A DNA stretch of 30,408 bases from an uncultured Candidatus Melainabacteria bacterium (GTDB lineage Bacteria; Cyanobacteriota; Vampirovibrionia; Gastranaerophilales; Gastranaerophilaceae): assembly GCA_934757255.1 (NCBI GenBank), contig CAKVLL010000021.1, positions 1-30,408 of the forward strand. The letters are read 5' to 3'. The position numbers were made by a program, and so were the translations under genes. The notes below the pieces were generated by a model. It was not told where the DNA came from, made no database searches, and worked only from the letters and a program-made list of their open reading frames with translations. Numbering within the stretch: position 1 is the stretch's first letter; every line of letters begins with the position of its first letter. Positions 15,104-23,120 of the stretch are shown here, in pieces.

Positions 15104-16516
15104 ATGAAAAAGTTATTATCACTAGCTATATTAATGTCACTAACGGTAGGAAACGCAGTTCCGGTTTTAGCTGCACAAAAAACGGTTTTAAAAGCCGGCG
15201 CTGAGCAGTCTGTTGACAAAAACAAAAAGAAAAAAGTTGATAAAGTTAAACCGACTAAAAACAAGTACGAATACGTTAATCTTGGCTGGTGGGCACAATT
15301 TAATGATGAATATTTAAATGATTATATAGTTAAAGCTGTTGAAAATAACAAAGACTTAAAAATGGCAACATTGACGATTGATGAGTATTATCAAAATGTT
15401 GTAATGCAAAGAGCAGGCGAGCTGCCAAGTATTCAAGCAGGATTTTTCCCAGGATATGGCAAATTTATAGGCCCATCTTCAGGCGGATTTGCACTACCTC
15501 TTGTTGCTAATTATGAACTCGATTTGTTTGGTAAAAATCATAACAAAACAACCGCGGTAAGAAAACTTTATGAAGCGTCTATTTTGGATGAACAGTCCGC
15601 TTATATTTCAATTGTATCAGCAGTTGGCAGTGTTTATGTAAACATAGTTAAAATGGACGCTATGATTGATTTACAAGAAGACATCGTAAAATTAAGAAAA
15701 GAAATTTTCGAAATTATGTCTGTAAGTAATGCAGAAGGTATTGTTTCAACTTCTGACCTTGTAAAAGCAAATAAGGCGTATATTTCAGGTGTTGCTGATT
15801 TAACTGATTTGAAAAAAGAAAGAACAAAATTGCTTCATCAATTAGCGGTTTTGATTGGTGATAGTCCTAATAATATTGAAGAATACAAGAGAACTGATTA
15901 TAGAAAATTGGCATTTTCAGGTTCAATTCCCGAATACGTAAGTTCTGATGTTATCATGCAAAGACCAGACTATAGAAAAGCTGAAAAGATGCTTGAAAAG
16001 GCAGGAATTGATGTTAAAGTTGCAAGAAAAGAAATGCTTCCGACTTTGAGTCTTGGTGGTGGTGTTTTATTTAACGCAAAACATTTTGAAAGTTTGTTTA
16101 CAACTTCTCAAATGATTTGGGGTTTGGGTGGTTCAATTATGCAGCCATTGTTTGCCGGTGGTAAAATTAAAGCAAATTTGAAAGCTAAGAAGATTGCTTA
16201 CGAAAGAAGCTTGAAAAACTATGAAAAAGTTAATCTGACTTCTATGCAAGAAGTTAACGATTCTTTAGTTTCAGTTAATATGGATAAAGAAAAACTTGCA
16301 AAACAAAAGAAAATTCAAGAACTTGAACAAAAAGATTTTAAACTTTCTCAAAATAAATTTGAACAAGGTGTAATTGCAAAATTGGATTTGAATCAAATGG
16401 AAGAGAATTTACTAACTGTAAATAAATTAGTTTATTCAACAGAATTCGATTGTATGGTAGATTATATCAGTTTTTATAAGGCAATCGCTGCACAGAATAT
16501 TGTAACCGGTTCGTAG
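15104..16516 (+). CDS. Outer-membrane efflux factor (TolC/NodT family)
   Basis: TolC-like proteins form the trimeric outer-membrane exit duct of tripartite efflux pumps. The 470-residue product starts with a clear signal peptide (MKKLLSLAILMSLTVGNAVP, cleavage near VLA-AQ) without a lipobox cysteine. It then has a Lys-rich linker and two outer-membrane efflux domains (about 60-255 and 275-465). Family signatures include LGWWAQFNDEYLNDYI, YELDLFGKNHNKT and RPDYRKAEKMLEKAGIDV. The gene is alone here; its likely partner is the EmrA-like adaptor at 29573. The two loci share an almost identical operator, so the same MarR protein probably controls both. Confidence 0.92.
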   Translation: MKKLLSLAILMSLTVGNAVPVLAAQKTVLKAGAEQSVDKNKKKKVDKVKPTKNKYEYVNLGWWAQFNDEYLNDYIVKAVENNKDLKMATLTIDEYYQNVVMQRAGELPSIQAGFFPGYGKFIGPSSGGFALPLVANYELDLFGKNHNKTTAVRKLYEASILDEQSAYISIVSAVGSVYVNIVKMDAMIDLQEDIVKLRKEIFEIMSVSNAEGIVSTSDLVKANKAYISGVADLTDLKKERTKLLHQLAVLIGDSPNNIEEYKRTDYRKLAFSGSIPEYVSSDVIMQRPDYRKAEKMLEKAGIDVKVARKEMLPTLSLGGGVLFNAKHFESLFTTSQMIWGLGGSIMQPLFAGGKIKANLKAKKIAYERSLKNYEKVNLTSMQEVNDSLVSVNMDKEKLAKQKKIQELEQKDFKLSQNKFEQGVIAKLDLNQMEENLLTVNKLVYSTEFDCMVDYISFYKAIAAQNIVTGS

Positions 16517-16608
16517 ATTGTTAATAAAATAATTTAAAGTTTGTAAAATTATATTAATAAAAAAGCAAAATTTTATTTTTTAGGTTTTCTGTTAGTAAAA
16601 GGAAAATT

Positions 16609-17199
16609 ATGAAATTAAATTTTGTGCAATCTATTGAACCTATGTTAAGACAGTGTCAACCAAAGGTAATTGAAGTTGGTGAAAATATGCGTTATACAAT
16701 AAAAGACGCAAAAATTGCTGAAAATATATTCTCAACAAGCTTTCATACGTGTTCGGGTTTTGAATTGAATGCCGGCAAAAGGAATTTAGCCGGACATATA
16801 AAGCCGGAAGGTTTTAATCCGAGAAATTTTGCTGATGCATTTGAGTGTTTAGTAAAAGATTTTCAAGATAAATTTGGTGAAGTGAAAGCTTTAGTATTAG
16901 GTGGTAGAGAAAGTTCTTTTGTTGATCCATATTCGAGTGCAACAAGCAATGAAGTTTATTCGACAATGTGTGATGTTTTGAGCACGAAATGCAACATTCC
17001 TGATGAAAAATTCGTCTCGATTCTTGGAAAATATCGTGAAATTAAATCTAATGATGATATTGCAATAATTGGGGATAAAGTTTTTATTGCAAATAAAGAA
17101 TTTGAAAAAATCGGACTTTTAAATGCGCCAAAAGACGAAGTTGAAATAATTGCAAATAAAGTTTATGAAGATGTATTTATTCCATCGAGTTTTTTGTAA
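16609..17199 (+). CDS. Hypothetical protein, possibly with CheD-like Cys-His core
   Basis: This 196-residue cytosolic protein has no family I recognise with certainty. The segment SFHTCSGFELNAGKRNLAGH has a Thr-Cys followed by Gly-His. The later VKALVLGGRESS strand and the order TCSG ... AGHI ... LGG recall the CheD/CNF1-like deamidase fold (Cys-His-Thr triad, glycine-rich strand). That is a weak resemblance, and chemotaxis genes are absent. AAAAGGAAA precedes the ATG. The gene is monocistronic and ends convergently with rnhB. Confidence 0.6.
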   Translation: MKLNFVQSIEPMLRQCQPKVIEVGENMRYTIKDAKIAENIFSTSFHTCSGFELNAGKRNLAGHIKPEGFNPRNFADAFECLVKDFQDKFGEVKALVLGGRESSFVDPYSSATSNEVYSTMCDVLSTKCNIPDEKFVSILGKYREIKSNDDIAIIGDKVFIANKEFEKIGLLNAPKDEVEIIANKVYEDVFIPSSFL

Positions 17200-17215
17200 A
17201 ATATGATATTGATAA

Positions 17216-17240
17216 TGTAGGTGGGGCTTTTAGCCCAACA
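17216..17240. repeat. REP-like TGTAGG hairpin
   Basis: TGTAGGTGGGGCTTTTAGCC then CAACA contains the stem GGGCT/AGCCC with a TTT loop and outer TGT/ACA pairing. It lies in the convergent gap between the hypothetical gene and rnhB. The TGTAGG head recurs in front of different stems at 17981-18006 (minus) and 22081-22102. Confidence 0.55.
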
Positions 17241-17247
17241 ATAATCT

Positions 17248-17886
17248 TTAATTATTTAGCAAGCTTAGCTGTTTTTCAAAATGTTTTCTTAAAAAAGAAG
17301 GACGATGGTATTTGCAAAGTCCATGTTTATCAATTGCATCAATGTGTTCTTTAGTTAGATATCCTGCATTTTTCGCCCAATTATACATTGGAAATTCTTC
17401 GTGTAATTTTTGCATGTATCTATCACGTGCAACTTTTGCTAGAATGCTGGCTGCAGCGATAGAGGCTGATTTTGAATCGCCTTTGATAATGAATTGTTGC
17501 GGATAATTAAAATTTTTGATTAATTTGTTACCGTCAACTAAAGTTAAAATGTTAGAATTGTTGATTATTGCAGTGCAAGCTAAGTTCATTGCTTTTAAAG
17601 AAGCGTTTAAAATATTAATTTTTTCAATTTCATCAACTTCAACGCAAATAATTTTATTAATTGTATTATTTTTTATAATATCATAAATCGACTCACGTTT
17701 TTTAGCTGAAAGTTTTTTTGAATCATTTAGAATACTTAAATCCTTTATCAAACCTTCTGTAACATTATCAAAATGTACAGCGGCAGCAAATACTCCTCCG
17801 GCAGCAGGCCCACGTCCGGCTTCGTCAGTTCCAATGATGTATTTATTAAAGTTCTTATCAAATTCAAAAAGTGTTTCTGATGTCAT
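17248..17886 (-). CDS. rnhB: Ribonuclease HII
   Basis: RNase HII cuts RNA in RNA/DNA hybrids and removes misincorporated ribonucleotides. The 212-residue protein begins its catalytic core with IIGTDEAGRGPAAGG (Asp21 and Glu22 as metal ligands). The third carboxylate is in LTLVDGNKLI, and the later KGDSKSASIAAASILAKVARD contains the fourth acidic residue and the typical Ala-rich helix. The length is normal for RnhB. There is no clear ribosome-binding site before the ATG. Confidence 0.96.
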   Translation of the reverse strand: MTSETLFEFDKNFNKYIIGTDEAGRGPAAGGVFAAAVHFDNVTEGLIKDLSILNDSKKLSAKKRESIYDIIKNNTINKIICVEVDEIEKINILNASLKAMNLACTAIINNSNILTLVDGNKLIKNFNYPQQFIIKGDSKSASIAAASILAKVARDRYMQKLHEEFPMYNWAKNAGYLTKEHIDAIDKHGLCKYHRPSFLRKHFEKQLSLLNN

Positions 17887-17980
17887 ATTAGTTTGTAGAG
17901 TTTACGTTTATGGATTTAGTGTAACATACAAGCTAGAATGTTTAAAGTGAATTTTATAACTAAAAAATTGTTAAATTTAT

Positions 17981-18006
17981 TGTCAGCTTAGTAAAGCTGA
18001 CCTACA
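17981..18006 (-). repeat. REP-like TGTAGG hairpin, second copy
   Basis: On the minus strand this reads TGTAGGTCAGCTTTACTAAG and continues CTGACA. The perfect 8-bp stem GTCAGCTT/AAGCTGAC has a 4-base loop. The head TGTAGGT matches the copy at 17216 while the stem differs. It lies just after the stop of the coiled-coil gene (minus strand), so it may also act as a weak terminator. Confidence 0.55.
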
Positions 18007-18008
18007 AA

Positions 18009-18317
18009 CTATTCATCATCGTAATCAACAATTTGCTCTGCAAATGGTTTCATATTTTTTATAAATTCGGGTACTGGTGCTGGATTTTCAGTATCTAGAA
18101 CTTTACACAAGTTTCTAAATAAATCTTCACTCTGCCTTGCTAAAAATTTTGTTATAGAAGATAGATTATAAATATGTTCAGACTGATTCTTAAATGCTTT
18201 ACAGTAATCATCTAAAATTGTTGCTGTCTTATTTAGTTCTTCTGCTTTTATATGAATTTTTTCAATTTCTTTTACTAAGTCTATTCTTTTTCTTCTTTGT
18301 TTAAATTTATCTTCCAT
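18009..18317 (-). CDS. Small coiled-coil protein of unknown function
   Basis: The 102 residues are highly charged and predicted helical throughout (KQRRKRIDLVKEIEKIHIKA, then ARQSEDLFRNLCKVL), with an acidic end DYDDE. There is no signal peptide or membrane segment, and I do not recognise a family. The ribosome-binding site is weak. It is divergent from the XRE regulator 81 bases away, an arrangement often seen when the regulator controls its neighbour. That link is inference only. Confidence 0.6.
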   Translation of the reverse strand: MEDKFKQRRKRIDLVKEIEKIHIKAEELNKTATILDDYCKAFKNQSEHIYNLSSITKFLARQSEDLFRNLCKVLDTENPAPVPEFIKNMKPFAEQIVDYDDE

Positions 18318-18398
18318 ATTTTAATCTCAAAAATATTTCTCTTTTAACATGGACTGTCATTCCTGTAGATAAATTAAATTATACGCGAAAATTGGAAT

Positions 18399-18608
18399 AT
18401 GAGTCAATCATTGAGAGAGATTATTTCTAATAATGTAAGAAAATATCGAGAAGGCAAACATCTCAGTATGGAAGAATTGTCTTTATTATTAGAAGTTGAT
18501 AACTCTTATATTAGTAAGTTAGAAAAATCAAAAGTGAATATAACTATTGATAAATTAGAGAAATTGGCTCAAATTTTAGAAATTGAAGTTATTGATTTAT
18601 TTAAATAG
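18399..18608 (+). CDS. XRE/Cro-type helix-turn-helix regulator
   Basis: The 69-residue protein is a single lambda-repressor-like DNA-binding domain: IISNNVRKYREGKHLSMEEL, then LEVDNSYISKLEKSKVN (recognition helix) and TIDKLEKLAQILEIEVIDLF. There is no extra sensing domain, so it is a minimal Cro-like or antitoxin-like regulator. It is divergent from the 102-residue protein. A fragment of the TTGAAAG-type repeat starts directly after its stop. Confidence 0.85.
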   Translation: MSQSLREIISNNVRKYREGKHLSMEELSLLLEVDNSYISKLEKSKVNITIDKLEKLAQILEIEVIDLFK

Positions 18609-18611
18609 TAG

Positions 18612-18690
18612 TAGATTTTGTTCAATAGAATGCGCACTATATCAAACATATAATATTTAAAACCATTTTCCACTTTCAATTTTCCATTTA
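18612..18690. repeat. Heptad-armed repeat fragment (core and right arm)
   Basis: A core-like stretch with GAATGCGCACTATATCAAAC and ATATAATATTTAAAAC runs into a TTGAAAG-type right arm, CCATTTTCCACTTTCAATTT then TCCATT. No left arm is present: the XRE stop codon lies where it would be. Confidence 0.6.
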
Positions 18691-18699
18691 TAGAAACTC

Positions 18700-18762
18700 A
18701 ACCGCATCCGCAAGGCTCGTTTACACTCACCAATGGCTGCGATTTTCCTAATAAGTGCGGTT
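18700..18762 (-). repeat. G+C-rich inverted-repeat element after glgA
   Basis: AACCGCA (18700-18706) and TGCGGTT (18756-18762) are perfect complements enclosing 49 bases. By count about half of the 63 bases are G or C, far above the surroundings. It starts 12 bases after the glgA stop on the minus strand and may act as a terminator, an RNA structure or a dispersed repeat. I see no second copy in this window. Confidence 0.5.
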
Positions 18763-18774
18763 ATTTAAAATAAA

Positions 18775-20214
18775 TTAAACCAATGATTTATACATATCAA
18801 GATACTTTTTAGCGCTTTCCTTCCAGCTAAAGTCCGCTTTCATTGCGCTTTGGCGCATTGCATTAAATGTATATTTGTCTTTATAAACATTCATTGCGCA
18901 TAAAATCGCGTCTTTCATCGCGTTTCCGTCATAACCCCAGAATTTGAATCCATTTGAATTATCTAGCGGATAACCTGTTACTGTATCTTCTAAACCGCCG
19001 GTTGCTCGAACGATAGGTAATGAGCCGAAACGCATTGCTATAAGCTGAGAAAGTCCGCAAGGTTCAAATTTTGATGGCATCAAGAAGAAATCGCTTCCTG
19101 CATAAATTATGTTCGCCAAATCGGCTCTATAACCAATATAGGCTCTGATATTTGGTGTGTTATTTGATAGCCAAATAAACAGGTTTTCGTAAGATTTGTC
19201 GCCTGAACCTAAGAAAATAAAATCAGCGTCAAGGTTTCGCAAATTATTCTCTTCTTGTCGGATTAAATCCAATCCTTTTTGGTCAACTAATCTCGAAATT
19301 AAAGCAATAAGTGGTCTTTCAGGATTATACTTTAAACCAAAAGTTTCTAAGATTTTCTTTTTATTCTCTTCTTTATTGTCTAAAGAAGTTACGTCATAAT
19401 TTTTAGCTAATGTTTTATCAGTTTTTGGATTGAAAACATCATAGTCAATTCCGTTTACAATACCCACAAGTTTATCGGTATGACCACGAAGTGTGTAGTC
19501 CATTCCTTCACCGTATTCCGGTGTTAATATTTCTTTTGCATAATTCGGAGAAACCGCAACTACTTTATCTGCATAATTTATTGCGCCTTTCATCCAATTA
19601 ACGCGTCCGTAGTGTTCGCATCCCCATTCATTGAATACAATATCTTTTCTCATATTGGCAAAATCCAGAATATCTTCGAACCAAACTCCTTGATAAGCCA
19701 AGTTATGAATTTCAAAAACATTTTTAGTCTTAGACCAAAATTCATCAAACTTGTAATTAGCCTTGATATACAGAGGAATCATTGCAGTATGCCAATCGTT
19801 TGAATGAATTATATTGGCTCTAAAATTAAGTTGTTTTGCGTATTCTAATGTAGCAAGAGAAAACGCAATATATCTTTCGTGTTCATAACGTGGGTCGAGC
19901 CAGCGCGGATAAACTTCTTGAAAGCAAGAAAAATACCAATCGTTTTGAACAAAAAATACATTTATATTTGTGTTCGGAAGTTTTGTCATGTGGAGTTTAA
20001 ATTTTTGAGGCGAAGAACCGAAAGTTATCCACATTTCAGAATTTTCTAACTCTTTAATTCCCCACTTTTCTCTATCAATACAGCCGTGTAGAGGAGTGAA
20101 AATCGCAATTTCAGCGTCTTTTTCTAAAGCTTTGGGTAAACTTCCGACAACATCAGATAAACCGCCCGCTTTTGAAAATGGTGAAACTTCTGCGGCTGCA
20201 AATAATATTTTCAT
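18775..20214 (-). CDS. glgA: Glycogen synthase (ADP-glucose type)
   Basis: GlgA transfers glucose from ADP-glucose to growing alpha-1,4-glucan. The 479-residue GT5 enzyme has the N-terminal ADP-glucose motif SKAGGLSDVVGSLPKAL (Lys15). It also has IHSNDWHTAMIPLY, VSPNYAKEIL, NGIDYDVFNP, PLIALISRLVDQKGLDLI and the C-terminal EPCGLSQLIAMRFGSLPIVR with the nucleotide-binding Glu. The length is standard (about 475-490). AGGAG lies about 11 bases before the ATG. Other glg genes are not adjacent. Glycogen storage suits a fermenting gut bacterium. Confidence 0.97.
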   Translation of the reverse strand: MKILFAAAEVSPFSKAGGLSDVVGSLPKALEKDAEIAIFTPLHGCIDREKWGIKELENSEMWITFGSSPQKFKLHMTKLPNTNINVFFVQNDWYFSCFQEVYPRWLDPRYEHERYIAFSLATLEYAKQLNFRANIIHSNDWHTAMIPLYIKANYKFDEFWSKTKNVFEIHNLAYQGVWFEDILDFANMRKDIVFNEWGCEHYGRVNWMKGAINYADKVVAVSPNYAKEILTPEYGEGMDYTLRGHTDKLVGIVNGIDYDVFNPKTDKTLAKNYDVTSLDNKEENKKKILETFGLKYNPERPLIALISRLVDQKGLDLIRQEENNLRNLDADFIFLGSGDKSYENLFIWLSNNTPNIRAYIGYRADLANIIYAGSDFFLMPSKFEPCGLSQLIAMRFGSLPIVRATGGLEDTVTGYPLDNSNGFKFWGYDGNAMKDAILCAMNVYKDKYTFNAMRQSAMKADFSWKESAKKYLDMYKSLV

Positions 20215-20283
20215 AAAACTCTACTCCTCATAAACAAACTTTTTGACTCATTTATAATACAATAAAAATATTGGATACGAAAC

Positions 20284-21948
20284 TTAGGCTATAGGCATAA
20301 ATATTTTCACGCAAAAACCGCATTCTTCATTAGAATATAATCTAATTTCTCCGTTCATCGCTTCAACTAATCCTTTAACAATAAACAAGCCCAAACCTGT
20401 ACCGCGAGTTGTGCGTGTAGTTTTATCATCAACTCGAGTGAATTTGTCAAACAGAGTCTTAAGTTTTTCTCTCGGAATGACTTCATAAGCATTTTGAACG
20501 CTTACAACGAGTTTTTCATCCCTAATTTCATAATCCAAAGTAATTGGGCTATCGTCATGTGAGTATTTAATTGCATTTTCTATTAAGTTAACAAAAACTT
20601 GTTCAATTCTATCAGTGTCAGCTAAAATTTCTATTTCACAATTTTGAACTTTGTTAATGATTTCTTTATTTGCGTCATTTCTAACAAGCATAATTGAATT
20701 TTCAATGATAGAATTAATTGGAAGATTAACTAAATTAACGTTTAATCTTGCACCTTCAATGTCAGGAATTACGAGCAAATCTTCAATCATGCGTTTTAAG
20801 CGTTCGGATTGTCTTTTAATAATTTTAAGCGATTTAACCTTTGTTTCTTCATCAATCTTGATATCCTGTCTTAAAAGTCTTGAAGTATACCCTTGAATAC
20901 TTGTAAGCGGTGTTCTGAATTCGTGGCTTACTGTATCAATCATGTTTGAGCGAAATTCATTCATTTGTTTAAGCTCTTTGTTCTTTTTCTTGAGCTGAAT
21001 ATAGGACTTGTGAATCTGGTTAACCATTCTGTTGAACTCATTTCCGAGGAAAACAATCTCGAAAGGTGTGAAAATATTGGTTAATAGCCTAATTCGTCTT
21101 TCGTAGTTTCCTTTTGATATCGCAATAATTGCCTTAAAAAGCTGACGGATATTGATATATAAGTAAGATGTGTATAATCCTACAACGAAGAATACCGTAA
21201 GTATTGTAAGCAATATTGAAAGTATGATTTTATCACGGTTGTAGTCAATTGTATGTTTTGTAACTGCCTTAGAAGTGTTTACAATAATTGTAACATCCGG
21301 ATTAGTTTTTTTAAGATAAACAAGCGGTTGATTTTTAGTATCACCATAAATTACAGGTTCATTTTCTTTTAATTTTTCAGGAAGTTGCGCAATACTTTTA
21401 TCGTAGCCTTCTTGAGAGTAATTACTTGTTGCAACGATGTCTTTTCCTGCCAAAACAAATATTTGTCGCTTATCTTCGGTAAGAGTTTTGAAAAGATTTT
21501 TTTGTAAATTATTTATATCAAGAACTGCAACTAAATAATGACCATTTTTCATAGGACGACTAAAAACTGCGTAATCATCTTGAATGCTATACATTTTGTA
21601 CTTTTCAAGCTGATTTTTTTTAACAACTGCGAGTTCTTTATAGAAAGGTAAATCGCCGATTATATTATCAAGATAACTTTGTTCTTGGCTTGGATTATTC
21701 AAGTATTCAAGGCTTGCAATAATTTGCGTAAGTTCATTGTTAATCGAATGTTCAAAGACATCAATTTCTTCAGACACGATATTAGCAATCATAACGGCTG
21801 CCGAGCGAAGTTGCGCACGGTTTGACTGTTGGTTAATGTTGCTTATAATAACACCGCTAACAGTCATCGGAATCAGCACAGCAAAAAATATAACGATAAT
21901 TATCTGTTCTGCTATTTTTAATCTTCTTTTACTAAAAAATTGAACCAT
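20284..21948 (-). CDS. Membrane sensor histidine kinase (HAMP type), partner of the OmpR regulator
   Basis: The 554-residue kinase has one transmembrane helix at about 14-36, a periplasmic sensor of about 205 residues, and a second helix at about 241-265. A HAMP region with a following coiled coil (about 268-335) leads to the phospho-accepting His342 in VSHEFRTPLTSIQGY. The ATPase domain has an N box (INLIENAIKYSHD-like) and TRGTGLGLFIVKGLVEA. The periplasmic part looks like a Cache-type sensor: it contains ISRPMKNGHYLVAVLDI-like strands. It lies downstream of its probable response regulator on the same strand, but a 167-bp repeat element sits between them. The layout recalls cyanobacterial NblS/Hik33, though no PAS domain is visible. 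Confidence 0.92.
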   Translation of the reverse strand: MVQFFSKRRLKIAEQIIIVIFFAVLIPMTVSGVIISNINQQSNRAQLRSAAVMIANIVSEEIDVFEHSINNELTQIIASLEYLNNPSQEQSYLDNIIGDLPFYKELAVVKKNQLEKYKMYSIQDDYAVFSRPMKNGHYLVAVLDINNLQKNLFKTLTEDKRQIFVLAGKDIVATSNYSQEGYDKSIAQLPEKLKENEPVIYGDTKNQPLVYLKKTNPDVTIIVNTSKAVTKHTIDYNRDKIILSILLTILTVFFVVGLYTSYLYINIRQLFKAIIAISKGNYERRIRLLTNIFTPFEIVFLGNEFNRMVNQIHKSYIQLKKKNKELKQMNEFRSNMIDTVSHEFRTPLTSIQGYTSRLLRQDIKIDEETKVKSLKIIKRQSERLKRMIEDLLVIPDIEGARLNVNLVNLPINSIIENSIMLVRNDANKEIINKVQNCEIEILADTDRIEQVFVNLIENAIKYSHDDSPITLDYEIRDEKLVVSVQNAYEVIPREKLKTLFDKFTRVDDKTTRTTRGTGLGLFIVKGLVEAMNGEIRLYSNEECGFCVKIFMPIA

Positions 21949-21986
21949 TTTTGTTCCACGCTTTTTGTCTAATTCGAAAAATTATG

Positions 21987-22153
21987 TTTGAGTTGAAAGT
22001 TGACAGTTGAAAGTGGAAAGTTGTTTTAAATATTTATTAAATTAATAGAGTTCTATATTGGACGTATTTTAATTAAAAATTGTAGGGTGCATTTTTTGCA
22101 CCATATAAATAACTTTTAACTTTCAACTTTCAACTGTCAACTTTCAACTCAAA
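21987..22153. repeat. Heptad-armed inverted repeat, TTGAAAG type, with nested hairpin
   Basis: The left arm (21987-22023) begins TTTGAGTTGAAAGTTGACAG. The right arm (about 22111-22153) ends CTGTCAACTTTCAACTCAAA. Its core is longer than usual (167 bp in all) because it holds a nested palindrome at 22081-22102. It separates the response-regulator and kinase genes and would be transcribed between them. Confidence 0.85.
22081..22102 (+). repeat. REP-like TGTAGGGTGCA hairpin nested in a larger repeat
   Basis: TGTAGGGTGCATTTTTTGCA then CC forms the stem GGTGCA/TGCACC with a T-rich loop. It shares the TGTAGG head with the copies at 17216 and 17981, but has a different stem. Confidence 0.6.
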
Positions 22154-22181
22154 AAATCATGTTCCATTCTCTATGTTTACT

Positions 22182-22895
22182 TTACGAAGTTTCCCCAAAC
22201 GGTGTTAACTTATACCCTACATTTGTCACCGTATGTAAATATCGAGGATTTTTTGTATCAGGTTCGATTTTATTTCTTAATGCGCCAACGTGAACCCTTA
22301 ACATTCTTACATCTTCGTCACTGCTGTAACCCCATACTTCTTCAAGTAGTGTTGCAAGAGTTACAGGTTTGTTGAAATGTTGCATTAAGCAATACAAAAT
22401 TTCAAACTCCGTCGGTGTAAGTTTGATTTTCTTATTGAGAATAATTGTTTCTAATGTGTCCGGCAAAATTTCAATTTCGCCAGCCTCTAAAATTTCACTT
22501 GACATAATAGTTTCAACCGGTGGCTGATTTCTACGTAACAATACGCGAATTCTTAGTAAAACTTCTTGTATATCAAAAGGTTTAACCAAATAATCATCAG
22601 CACCACTATCGAAACCACTTGTTTTATCGCCAATAGTGCCTTTTGCTGTTAACATCAAAATTGGTACATTGATTTTTGCTTGACGAATGTTTTTGCAAAC
22701 ATCAAAACCATTCATTTTTGGCATCATAACATCAAGTAAAATCAAGTCATATTTGTTATTTAAAGCCTTGTTCAAGCCTTCCATTCCGTCACAAGCCGTG
22801 TCTACAAAATATCCGCTTGAAGAAATATCAAATTCTAACAAATCTCTAATTTCTGTGTCGTCATCGACAATCAAAATTCTTTTCTTTTCAACCAT
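22182..22895 (-). CDS. OmpR/PhoB-family response regulator
   Basis: The 237-residue regulator has a receiver domain (2-120) with acidic pocket DDD (11-13), phospho-acceptor Asp55 (LILLDVMMPKMNGFDV), Thr83 and Lys105. A winged-helix DNA-binding domain (about 138-233) has LTPTEFEILYCLM, WGYSSDEDVRMLRVHVGALR and YLHTVTNVGYKL. It precedes the HAMP kinase on the same strand, so the two form a two-component system. The closest familiar relatives are PhoB and cyanobacterial RpaB; the target is unknown. AAAGGTAA precedes the ATG. Confidence 0.94.
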   Translation of the reverse strand: MVEKKRILIVDDDTEIRDLLEFDISSSGYFVDTACDGMEGLNKALNNKYDLILLDVMMPKMNGFDVCKNIRQAKINVPILMLTAKGTIGDKTSGFDSGADDYLVKPFDIQEVLLRIRVLLRRNQPPVETIMSSEILEAGEIEILPDTLETIILNKKIKLTPTEFEILYCLMQHFNKPVTLATLLEEVWGYSSDEDVRMLRVHVGALRNKIEPDTKNPRYLHTVTNVGYKLTPFGETS

Positions 22896-23120
22896 AAATG
22901 TTACCTTTTATCACATGCTTATTCTAAAAGAATAATAGTTTCTTTGCAACTTTTTAATGTAGTTTATTAGATTTAATTTATTTTTATAATGCTTTGTTTC
23001 TAATTAGATTTTATCCGACTTGAAAGTGTAAATTTTTGTAACAATTTGTTTTAAATTAAGCAATATTTCTAAAAAAAATGTTTTTACATGTCATGTGAAG
23101 GTAAATTGTGGAGGTCATTT
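22896..23120. other. Divergent intergenic region
   Basis: These 225 A/T-rich bases separate the response regulator (minus) from a small membrane protein gene (plus). I see no convincing promoter pair, repeat or RNA gene, although both genes must start from here. Confidence 0.4.

Noticed and set aside
14977..15264. 95-residue minus-strand frame over the tolC promoter and start
   Set aside because: It overlaps the signal-peptide coding region and the promoter/operator, has hydrophobic low-complexity translation and no ribosome-binding site.
18692..18768. Integron attC site (ACTCAAC ... GTT with palindromic ends)
   Set aside because: The left end fits RYYYAAC, but the right end is GTTATTT, not GTTRRRY. 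The inner L boxes are not recognisable, and there is no integrase or cassette structure.
20284..22895. Direct assignment of the two-component pair to NblS/RpaB
   Set aside because: The kinase lacks the PAS domain expected between HAMP and the His domain, and sequence alone by eye cannot separate it from other OmpR-type pairs.
23088..23120. Upstream ATG for the small NFRG protein
   Set aside because: It has no ribosome-binding site, whereas GGAGG is placed correctly for the ATG at 23121.
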